Below are positions 46,501-58,500 of a DNA stretch of 64,000 bases, piece after piece. The notes under the pieces are model-generated. The model was given only the letters and a program-made list of their open reading frames with translations, was not told the origin of the DNA and did not search any database. Within the stretch, counting starts at the first letter, position 1, and each line of letters starts with the position of its first letter. The DNA comes from Heterocephalus glaber (Eukaryota; Chordata; Mammalia; Rodentia; Bathyergidae): NCBI RefSeq assembly GCF_000247695.1, contig NW_004624801.1, forward strand, positions 5,993,877-6,057,876, in the 5' to 3' direction. A program made the translations under genes and the position numbers.

Positions 46501-49500
46501 CACGCTTGCGATGTCAAAGTCATTGTTATTGTCACACTCCATACCTAGAAATGCGCATGTCCTCTGGCCTGTAACGGAGTTAAGGCAGTTAGAGAGGGGC
46601 TGGCTGTGTTTTTCTCTGCTTTGCTGTCCTTAAAATAAAAATCTTAAGGATGGAGACAAAAAATAAAATCATATGTTAAAAAAAAGACAATAATTAAGTG
46701 GGTAAAGTGTGGACAAAAAAGGAATCAAATCATGTGGGCACACCTAGGTTCTTGTGCCATCCTGGTGTGTTTCCCTAACTGGGCCCTTTCTAGCTGTTGT
46801 TTCCTAATTCAGATCCCTGTGGAGGATTGTGGGGCTCAGGCTAGATAGAAACCACGAGAGAGGGCAGCTATCCCTGGTCCAGGCCTCGGACACCATGGCT
46901 GCAGAAGCTGGAGAAAGCTGGGTGGTGACACCCTGCTCATGCCGGCGGCTGTCTGCGGTGTGAGCAGGGTGTTTATGACCACAAGGCTCTGCAACACGGT
47001 AAACACATACAACAACAACTCAAGGCCTTTGGTTCCATAATTTTGTATATCAAATCAGATTGACCACATTCACAAAATTATGATTTATTTTCTTATGAGA
47101 CCAAAGTTGTTATTTTGAGTATGTTTTCAGAGACTGCCCAGAAAGCTACAGACATGTAAGAGGGTAAAGGGAAAGTAGAAGTAATTTTTTTAGAGTTCCC
47201 CCCTTTTTTTTTCCTGGTCAAAGGGAGAGAAGGAACCATTTGGGGAATCATTGCCCAGGGTGACTGGACCTGGGAAACTGAAATCATCTGCTGAGGTTGT
47301 AAAGCTTCAAGCCCTGGGCTGGTGTGCAGGAGCAGGAGGGGCCTGGCCCCAGTGGCTGTCCTCTCTCCAGGTCTTGGCTGGCGAGAGCTGTCAAGTCTGC
47401 ATGCACACCCTGACACACCCAAGCAATGGCCAGCGCTGAAGCAGAAGCAACTAGGATGACCTCTGCTGGCGCAACTGTGTTCAGGCCGAGGAAGGTCTGC
47501 TCGGGAGGAGGCCCAGGGCAGAGAGGGAAGGAAGTCTGGCTCCTGGGATAGGTGGTGTGACTTCTCCTGCCTTTCCTTCTCCCTCCTTCCTTACCCTGCA
47601 GGCATTCCTTCTATTCTAGCCTCTCTGGCAACAAATTCGTCCAACAGGAGACGTAACGGATGCCTGAACTATGGCAAAGACATCACTATGGTGCTTACAA
47701 AGTTCTTGCCTAGGCTGAGCTGCTGAAGAAAGCCACATGGTCCCTTGGCCACACTCTTGGTGTGTGCTGCCTCCTGAGGTCCCCCATACAGTGATGCCAG
47801 TCATTTTTTCCACTAAAGCAAAATCAGACAAGGTGCTAAACAGTCCTGCCTCCTGCCTGGAAGACTGCTGCTGCTTTTCAGACAGCTTCCAGGGCAACTC
47901 TGTGGGCTCAGCTAGAGAGCTGCAGCAGGAGGCAGGCATAAGTGGCCAAAAGCTCGGGGTCTACTGACCTCACGGGCAGAACCAGGAGTGTCTTCTGCAG
48001 TATCCTCATCCCCACCCCGGGGCTCTGAGTCTCAGAAGGATCTGGGAAGGTCACTGAGGTGATCAACATGCTGCTTGCCTTGATATACCATCATGAACAC
48101 AACTGTTCCCCCAACAGCCACTCAACTGAGCATTGCCAACAACTCACAGCAGTTCTCCTTTCTTTACCCTTAGAGAATACCCAGGAGAGACACAAATACA
48201 ACGGAGCAAAGGACCAGGTCTTTTACCATCTTCTTGCATGGGAGAGCCATCTTCTTCCTCTATGATGTCATTCCCCTGGGACAGAAGGAAGGGCTTATGA
48301 GTCTAACAAAGCTGTCAGAAGAGGAGCTATCCCCAAGGTATCTAACTCCATGGGTTATGTCCACAGTGTACATTTCTCAACCACATTTGACATGCCAAGG
48401 AGGCTGGGGGAGGCTCCATCAGTCTGTGGGGACCAGGTCTGAGCCACACTGGTAGATAATTACTTAGAAGGGTCTGCCAAAATACCCTTTTGGCCAGGCA
48501 TGGTGGTGCACACCTGTAATCCCACCACTCAGAGGCTGAGGCAGGTGGATTGTACTGAGTTTGAGGCCAGCCTGAGACTACAAAGTGAGACCGTCTCCAA
48601 AAACAATATTTTTTTTTAATTAAAAAAATACCGTTGCTAAGACCTTAGCTGACACTGATTCTCCAAGGTGGAAATAAAAGTTATTTGAAAAAGCAATCTG
48701 TGAGATGGTAAAACTTTCAGAAACTCCTTAGGTTCCCAAATTCCATCCCGATATCCTTTGAGAGGATGTGGCTCAAGAAAAATTAAGCCAAAGGAGGCAC
48801 AGCACTGCATATACCTATGCTTAGGGGACTCCTCATGCTCAATGGTAGGTGACGCCCGCGTGCGCCTGCCTGGGGCTCCTGGATGGAGGGGTTGAGAGTG
48901 GGGCAGGCAGCCATCTCTTTCCTCAGTGGCCTGTGTGCCCCAGCACAGGGGAGCACCTACAACCCAGCATCCCTGTGTAAACACTCACCAGATGGACAAA
49001 GGACAGCACATTCCTGAGGCCCAGGGGCTGGCACGATAAAGTCCCTCTTGTACTCACTCCACACCAATCATGCTGGAATCAGTGCCCCTACTACCCAGAC
49101 AGTGCCCAGGCCCAAGTGTGTGGCTGCCCTTACATCTACCCACTTCACCCGAGAAGGCTTCTTCAGTACTCCCACCCTGCTGGCATCCCCAGCCAAGGCC
49201 AGTAGTTCTTTTGGCTCTGGGAAGGGCTGCTGTTGTCTGCCAGTGAGGTTACCTCTGCATCCTGCTCTCCGGCGGGGAGGCCAGCAAAGCTGCTATCTGG
49301 AGACTCAGCTGGCATCCCCTGCAAAAGAGCAACAAAGCCCACGGGCACAGTTATTATGGGCTCTCTTATAAAGCTGGCATGACAGTAAACCCAAGACTAG
49401 GCCTTCCCCAGCACAGAACTGGTGCCAGGAAGAGTCAGATCTAAAGTACACTGTGCTCTCTGAAAGGGCCCTCCCCACACCCCTCCCTTCCCAGGCCTTG

Positions 49501-52500
49501 CAGCCAGCTTTGACCAACCCTTGATGAAGCAATGCTGGATACACATGCACATGGCCTTCCCTTACCTCCACTTCTTCGGAGGGGGCTCTACTTGCTGCCC
49601 GGGGGGAAGGGAGGCCTTCTCCCTCCTCTTCAGTGCCAGGGGCGATGTAGGAGCCAGACATGGAGGAGACTGTGTCGGTGCTGATCTGGGAGGATGCCAT
49701 GGACATGACAGACTGGGCCAGGCTGCTGCTGGCGGGGTCTTCGAGACAGGGGTTGGAGGAAGATGGGTCAAGGGTACCGAGGAGTGGATCTCCCTCCCTG
49801 TATTCAGACCATGAGGAGTACAGTAACCTCATGTTGCTGTTCCCCCACTCCCTCTAGAGCTTTGACTTAGTTTCCCAAAACTCTGCTCTTCTATCTCACA
49901 GAGCTAAAACCTCTTGTCTCAGGCACAGTACTGGGCCTGCGAGAAGTAAGCCTCCTCCAGCTGGCCCAGGTTAGTCCCCAGCTGAGGCACTGGCACGTGC
50001 AGCTGCTCCCTGCTCCCTCATACCTTCCGGGGAGGAAATGGTGGATGACAGCGGGGTCCCTGTGCAGGAAGACTGATCAACAGCCCCCGATGAGGACAGG
50101 GTGAGATTCTCACTTTCTGGAGTTACGCCACATTCCTGGGGGTGAGGGACACAATGGGACATGGAGGAGGGTCAAATCAAGGGTCTTGGAGGAACAGGGT
50201 AAGAACAGGGGGCTGGGTGGGGACCAGGAGGAAAGGAGACACCGGAAGGGACAAGGTCCCTTATTGTGGAGGACTGGAGTGACATGAGAGCCAGTGCTGG
50301 CTTCTCTCCTGTCAACACCCCTCTTCAGTGTGGGTCTGGAGCGACTGGCTCCCAGGGGAGGTGCAAACTTCAGTCAGCACCTCCTGCCTTCGGCCCAGCA
50401 TCTGCTGAAGCCATACAAAGACTGCAGCTCCAGTGACACTGGCCACCCAGCAGCTGTGACATGGGGACACCCCCGGCTTCCCCAGGATTAAGAACAGCTT
50501 TCCTCCCAAAGCAAAGGCACATAAAACCAGCAGGGGCTCACTGCCTGCAGGACATTTCTACATGGATGTCGGCTGAGTGGAATTTACCCAATCCATCTCA
50601 AAAAACACCCTGGCCCCACCCCCCACCTGCCAGTCACTCAGGCCCAGGGCCTAGCCACCCCAGGCAGAAGCGAAGTCCTCCTACCCACTCTCTACAATCC
50701 ATTCCTTCTCCAGGCAGGCCTCCTTCACTTGGGGCACTGGCCGCTTCCTGGCTTCGTCTGTTCCTAACCCAGTCTGCATGTATCTGTGAGGCGGGGCTCT
50801 GTGAGGCAGAGCTCTTGCTGCAACCCTGCCTGCTCCAAGCCTCCACCTGGATGGTTTTTTTCCCTTTCCTCTCAGGTCCAGAACATCCCAAGATTCAGCT
50901 CAAACGCTTCCTCTCACATATTTTCTGATTTCCTCCACTCAACGAAATCTCGTACATCTCTATCATGACATTTTAGGGTCTCTGTTTTGGGTGCTCTTAT
51001 ATTCTAGAGTTAAAACTCATTCTTTCAAGAAATGGGCAATAACGATGTGCCACATATAGTTCTAGCATTTGAGCCCCTCTTCCGGCCTCCACACTCCCTT
51101 CTCCCATCTGACTCCGATCCACACTCCATGGTGCATGTACACTTTTCACTTTGTGTTTTGTGTTCATCCCCATCCCAAGTCATAAGCACAGAGGTGACCC
51201 AAGGGCAGGGGCTGCTGTGCTTTCCTTACTGCTGCCACCTCAGCATATAGGAGAGAGCCTGGGGAATAAACAGGCTCTGTGTGCTGTGAATCGAATGAGA
51301 ATCTTACGAAGCCTTTTCGGCTGCTCCTTGGAAGGTGGTGAAAGGCGTCTGATGAGTGAAGTGGACCTGAGAGGCTGGGCAGGCATGAGGTCGGTGCTAG
51401 CGGCCAGCCCCCAGGGAGGGAGAAGAAAGCACACTACCTCTCCGGGATGCTGAGCAGCAGCCGGTCTCTGAGAGAGCTGGGTCTCTGACTCACTGCAGGA
51501 GCGTTCTTCTTCCTCTTCATGCAGCACGGAAGAATTCTGTGAAATGGATCTGTAAAAGTCCAGAGGGAAGAGCAGCTGTACCCAACATCCACTTAGAGCC
51601 CAGAGCTGGCCTGACTCTTCTTACCCAGGAAGAGGAGGAGGAGGTCACCAGGGGAGTCTCAGAGCTGGAAGGGAGGTGAGAGGAGCGCCAAGGAGGGATA
51701 GAGACTCTCTGCTTCTAGCACCTGCCTGGACTTGCTGCCTGAACTTGGGGAAAGCCACTGGCATTCCCAGGTCTCAAGACTTCATATGTAAAACCCCCTT
51801 CTTCACTGTGCCACAGAAACTGGGGTATAATGGTGCCCAATGGACTTAAACACTTTGGAGAGACAGTCACAAGGTTTCTTTGGTCTTCAGACGAAGCCAC
51901 GCTCCCAGGGCCTGAGAGGCCTTGTCTCAGTACTCACCTCCTCTTCCCTGGATCCCATTCCCTGCCCACAAACACAGGAGAGGTCTGAGGAGAATTCCCT
52001 TAAGTCCTCCCACACATCTTATTTCCATCTCTTAGAGAGTGGTAACTGTCCCCCCAAGGCTCCCCTCAGGGCTTCTGAGAGACTGAGCAGTGGTGGACAG
52101 CGAAAGGGTCCACTTTGTGCCTTGGGCCTAGGATGTGACCAGCACAAGGAGGGAGCGGTGGCGGGAAAGCTTCTCATCAAGGACCAGGGCCACATTGCTG
52201 AGCCCCGCCTGGCCCACTCACTTGGAGAGACTCTTTTTGAGCTTGAGTCCTTGGCTGCTGCAGTCAGACAGGCGGTCGAGAGGGGAGAGTGTCCTGACGG
52301 GGGGCAGGTGGCCATCGCTGCCATAAGAAGGCAGCATTCCTGAGAGGTGGCCATCTCCAAGCACATGAAGTGGAGGGACTGCTGGTGACGAGGTAAGGGG
52401 TCCGTTGAGGGCCTCCAGAAGAGACACCACTTCGTAACCTGGTGGAATATTCTCTGAGGACTAGGGGAATCAGAGACAGGATGAAAAATTACTTAAGTAC

Positions 52501-55500
52501 TTTTTGTTTAATGGCATCATGCTTCCTACTGGATGCTAAAAAATGTTTTCTTTCCGTTGGGTTTTGAGGGTCTGTAAGAAAAGCTTCTGTACTAGACACA
52601 GAGGGAAGATAAGATGTCAGTCACACACTCCTAGATTCTGCTCACTGGTGAACTTTTTCTTAATAATGTGTATTTTTTTCTGATGATAAAGTACATGAAT
52701 AATCATTACAGGAAATTTGGAAGATACAGAAAAGTAGAAGGGAAAAACACTGCCAATAATCAATCACCCAAAGTAACTTTTGTTAAGTATTCCAATTATT
52801 GTCTTTATACTGTTTGCTTGTTTATGATCAATCTGTAAATGACAATTTTATATCCTGCTTATTTTACTCAACATAAATATTTTTTGATAGATTTGAGACT
52901 TCTTTTCATAGACAGCCCCTTTTCATAGGCATAGTCAGTTTCCTAACTACTAGTGCTAGGTATTAGGTTGTGTTCAACACATCCTACTGTAAATAAACAC
53001 AATCTGATGAACATCCTTGTATATAAATCTTTTTCAGGCTCTCCTCAGTTGTAGAACACTTGCTTAACATGAATGAAACTTTTTCAGGTTATTTTCTTGG
53101 TATTACATTTTTTTTTTTTTTTTTGGTACCGGGGAATGAACTCGGGTCCTTGAGCTTTCAAGATAGGCGACATAACCACTGAGCTAAATCCCCGGCCCTT
53201 CGTGGTATTAAGAATTTTTAGGCCTTAGATTACAGTACTTGGTATAAATGTTTTGTTCTGTTTTCTTGATGACTTTTCTAGTTATACTCTCCTATAAGCA
53301 CTACAGAATACCTATCTTGATTATTCCTCTGCCAGCATGGAGAATCTTTAAAAAGGACAGTTTTTAAATTTGAAAGATGAAAAATGTGTATACCACTTTA
53401 ATTTGCACAATGATGATATTTAATGTGGCTAAATTTTTGTTTATTTTTGGCGGTGCTGAGGATCAAACCTAGGGCCTCACACATGGTTGGCAAGTATTCT
53501 GCCACTGAGCTAAAGCGCCAGGCCTAGTGGAACTTTTTAAAGGTGATTATTAACCATCTGTATTTCTTCTTTTGAGAATTTTGATTTGTTTTGAGATAGG
53601 GTCTTGCTATGTAGTTCAGGCTGGCCTTGAACACACTGTGTAGCTCAGGCTGGCCTTGAACTTGCAGCACTCCTCCATTCTTAGCCTCTCAAGTGCTGGG
53701 ATTATAGGCATGTGCCACCAGGTCTGGCAAGAATTTATTTACATATTTTTTGCTCATTTACTGACTGTTTTATCTTTATGAGCTATGGCAAAGACACTAG
53801 TTTTTTCTCTCATACATATGTTGTAAGCAGTTTTAAAGAATTTGTTTTCTTTTTAATTTGGTCATCTTTTTTTTGAGACAGTGTCTCACTCTGTAGTCCA
53901 GGCTGGGCTGAACTCACAGCGATCCTCCTGCTTCAGCCTCCCTGGATTACGGATGTGCACCACCATGCCTGGTCTGGTCACATTTTAGAACTCTGATGTT
54001 TTAAACTTTATATGTGGCCAAATCTACAGATTTTTTATAAAAAAAAGCTTTCCATTGCTTGTGAGGTTAGGGTCCTTCTCCGTCCAAATCAATTAAATAA
54101 CTGCCTATACCAGAGCTTGGGAGGGTGAGGCAAGAGGGTCACTGTGAGTCCAAGACCAGCCCGAACTGCAAATCGAGACTCTGTCTTGAAAAAAATTGCC
54201 TATAATTTATTCTAGGTTTATAATCTTTGGTTTGGTTTGCTTTTATTTTTTTTTATTTTTGGTACTGGGGATCGAACTTGGGTCCTTTGGTTTGCTTTTA
54301 ACATAGTTAGCTAGTTACTCTATCTGGAATTTGTTATCTGGAACAGGTTAAAGTACTAAACTGATTTTTTCTCCCTAAATAGCTAACTATCTCACTACTC
54401 TTTACTGAATAATAAATCTTTCCCATCATGGGTTAATCTAAAGAAAGACAATGCCTGCTATTCTATAACTGCAAAGTTTCCAGGTTTTAACCTAAACTGA
54501 GCACTTACACTGAGACACAGACTGGTTGTCCTATTGACTTGGCTTCCAGTCACTGAAGCCGTGAAATGAGATAAAGAAAAGTTACCTTCTTCAAGGATTC
54601 AAATAAAGATAGTAAATTGTATTCAAATCCAAAACAATCATCCCCTTGTTCTGCTTGGGGGAGTTCCAGAGCTGGACCCTGCTGGAGTTCTCTGCAAGCA
54701 GATGGCTCTAGGAATGTAAATATTAACTGGACACCAAGTTCCCAAGGAGGGAAAGGGAGGTTTTAATGTCCAGTCGAGTATTCAACTTTCTGTTGTAATA
54801 TCAGCTGTTTTAGCTGTCATGATCTTAGCCAGCCTACTAAATCCTTCAGCATGCTCAGATTGAAGTCCTTGCTGCAGTGCCATGTAGAAAGGATGAGAAG
54901 AATTTTCAAAAGGAAAAAGCCAGCGAGAACACTGGCATGCATTTGCTTCAGAGGGGGCCTGGTGCTGAGCCCAACTTACTGAATGCTCTTCTGAGTCAGA
55001 TGTCTGGGACGAAATGATGGGGTTAAAGCTGGTTGGGGACAAGGGGCCCAATTTTTTCCTCATGGCGCGGATCTGAAGCAGTGCCCGGAAGGCTGGGAAG
55101 AATAAAACAGGCCGTCAGGACATCCTGCTGCAGGATTAAGGGTGAACAAGGGCCCACACCGAAACGATGATCCCTCCCACATCCATCAGTTCGCTAGTCC
55201 AGCAGCCACACGTGTCTTGATATTCCGCAAAGTCCTTCCCACACTCCCGCAGCCCCTCCTAGCCTGGCTCAGGACTTACGCAGCCGGCAGATGGGGCAGT
55301 TGTTGGCCTGGTAGCGCAGGGTGTCTGCACAAGTGTTACAGAGGCAGAGGTGGCGGCAGGGCAGGATCAAGGTGTCCCGGACATCGGAGAGACACACCAC
55401 ACACTCCGCACTGTTATCACTTACTTCATCCTCGGCCACCTGGCCAGGGAGATAGAAAAGCAGCCAGTGACACAAAGGCCTCCCTGACTGACAAGGCAGC

Positions 55501-58500
55501 TCGGCTAAGGGGTGATACCAGTAATGAGAATGGACTCCACACTGACACGGGACCTCCCCATGGCCCAGCTCTCACTGGCTGAGTCCCACTGATTCTGAAG
55601 CTGAGAGCAGGGACTAACTCCCAAGCTTATCCTCTGAGGTCCAGTGCTGGCCTTGGGACAGTCTGAGCTGAGGGGACCTAGGGCCCCCCAAAGATCAAGG
55701 TAAAGGGATAATGAAAGACTCTCCCAGGAAAGGGAGTTCGAAAGAGTTCCAGAGCAAAACAAATCCAACCCAGCTTATTTTTCTCATTTCCACACTGATA
55801 GAAGCATGGTGACCTGAAATGAGGAATAAGAAATACCCTCTAGGGCCAGGGATTTAGCTCAGTGGTTCCACTGCCTGCCTCGCAAACGCAAGGTGTTGAG
55901 TTCGATCCCCAGTACCAAAAAAAAAAAAAAGAAAGAAAGAAATACCCTCTAGGACCTGATCCCAGAGGCTGGCTCACTGAATTCCTCCATCCTGGCTTGG
56001 GCAGAGTGGTTCTTATCCTGCCTCCCAGGAAGAGAACATTCAGAACTTTGCATGAAACTTACCTTCGAATCTTGTGTGTTGTACTTGTTTTCAATTCCGT
56101 AGATCTCCTGAAGTAGGTAGCTAACCCCATCTACCTGAATAGCAAATGGAGAAGTTCAGGCTGATTCTATTGAGACACAAGAGTAGACCCCCACCCCCGG
56201 GGCATGGTTACCCAGGACTACTGATTCACAATGAAAAAACCCAAAGACCTAAACCAGTAAAGGATACTTTTATTTACTTATGTTTTCTCTTTGAGAGAGG
56301 AAAGAAAATCAAACGTTTAATTCACCCACCATTACATTCAACAGGGAACACAAAATCCCACAATGCAACAATAATACTTGTTGTGCAGCTCACTATTATG
56401 GACAGTTATGAAAAGCTTACACTAGAAAGAGGATAGAAGGGTATGTATCAAAATGAAAGCCTTAGTTCTGTAAGAAAATTTCAGCTCAGATGTTATAAAA
56501 ATAAAGGAATTGAGGGAGAAACAGAGAGAGAGGGAGAGGGAGGGAGAGAGAGAGAGAAGAAACGGGCAAGGAAAAAGAAGAGAGAGAAAAATTTAGATGC
56601 AAGGGAGATGCAAGGCCTTGAAGGAGAGGCAAGTGGTACACATCCCCTCTGAAGCAACATACAGCAAAATTACCCCTCTGGGCTTACTTCTTAGAACTCA
56701 CCAATGCCTGCTCCCGTGTCTACGCTGGCCCTTCCCCGGTACCCTTTGGGAGCTCACTCCTCCCTTCTGGCTCACCTCTGTCCCCAGAAATCCCCTCCTC
56801 ACGGACTTAGCCTGGCTCTGATTTCATCTCCCTCTCTGCTGTGTGACAGTCTGCTGCTAGAGCAGATCCAGCAATAGGAAAAGAGAGAAAACCCTTTCAT
56901 CATCTCCAGGTCTCCCCATGAGCCAACTCACCAAGGTCAGGTCTGCCTGGGTAGTGCCCTGGCCTCAGGGATCTGTGGTAGCCTCTGCCTCTCTTAAAAC
57001 TTGCTCTAACCTAACAATTATACTGAAAGGACATTATTAACTAATTACATTAAGGTGTAATTGACTACTGTCGACCTTGTTGTAGGAGAGGCAAGCACTT
57101 AACCTAAAAGAATGGATAATGTAGAATTTCAGATGTCTGTCGTCCATCTGGAAGGGGGAAGGGCTTGTACCTCCATAAAGGCCAGCCATGCCTCCCACCT
57201 CCTTGCTCCCACCTTCCACGAGATGACCTCCTCTCCACCATCCTCCCTTGCCAAGGCCTTTGATACCACTCTCGCTGTCCATGACATCTCCTCCTACCTC
57301 TGCAAGAGTGGAAAGAAAAGTGCTGGCACCCTGTGGGATGAGGCTTTCTGGCAGCCATGCAGACCCTGCTGCTCAGTCTGGAAGGGCCAGGTGGCCAGCA
57401 CACTGAACTTTAGAACAGAATGGTGGGAGAAATTAAGCTCTGACCCTGAATTGGACCCCAATACTTTACCCTTTCACTTGGAATGTTTCTCACCCTGACA
57501 TTTTAAATAAAGGGTTCTCCCTAAACCTAATGTTGGGGGACAAACCTTGTCTTTCATTTCTCAGGTCCTTTGCTCAGATAACCACTGCCTCAAAACCAAC
57601 AATTCTAGAACGATAAAGACACCAAAAATTGGATTCCTTTCAGGCCACCCAAGTAGATTCTAACACACAAAAGCACTCCCTTTTTTATTTTCTTCTTTGT
57701 TTTAAAAAGAGGGAAAGAAGAGTGCTTAGCAAAGAAGTAAAGAAAAAAGAAAAAGGGAGAAAGAGGGAGAAAGGGAGGGAGTAGTGGCCAACAGCCCCTG
57801 GGCCTTAATACTTACTACTTGTTTCTGTTTGAGGGGCTTGACACAGAAAGTCCCATCTGTGTGCTGGAATGAAAGGAAGATGGTTACGCATGACGGAGGG
57901 GAGGGCAGGAAAGCACACCACACTCTTGTTACCTCCCTGCGTTACACACGATGTCGGGCACTCACAGAGTGGAATGATGGGATCCCGATACTGCAAGGGT
58001 CTCACAATGGTCCAGCCTAACCCTTTCATTTTAGGAAGAGGAGACTGAGGCCTAAGGGGGTCAGGTAGCAAGTTGGAAGCAGAGCTATATCCTGCCTCGA
58101 GCAAGCCCCACGTGATGGTTGTTCAATGCCACCCGACCTCTCAAGCTGGACTATTCCGCTATGTTCAGGCACCTAGCAAATGAGGGTGTTCTGCAGGAAA
58201 GAAAAGGCTAAGTGTACTGTAAAGCTACTTACCTTTTCAAAAGTACCCAGCAGCACATGGCAGTGGCCAAAATATTCTGAAAGAAACAGATGCAAAAGGG
58301 TGAAGAAAGCCAGAGAACACTCTTGATGCCCGTCTCTCCCACACATCTGGCAAATCAGTCACACTGGGCTGCCACCAGCAGGGGTGCACGCATAACCCAA
58401 CTCCACTTCTGCCCAAGCTGCTGGAGACCACAGGCATGAGGATGTAGACACTGCCCAAGGTCCTCAGAGCAGGCGTGCTATTCTGGTGCCATAGCTTTTG

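Larger units (their letters stand above)
52461..54979. other. RNF157: RNF157 intron rich in repeats
   Basis: 2.5 kb AT-rich intron. 52660-53035 resembles an ancient interspersed repeat of unassigned class; ID-like and B1-like copies follow (53108-53199, 53441-53525, 53585-53735, 53870-53975, 54095-54195, 54246-54285). Confidence 0.7.

Noticed and set aside
47459..47472. Third CTCF-like motif (CCAGCAGAGGTCA on the minus strand)
   Set aside because: Mismatch in the critical GGC core; too weak to list.
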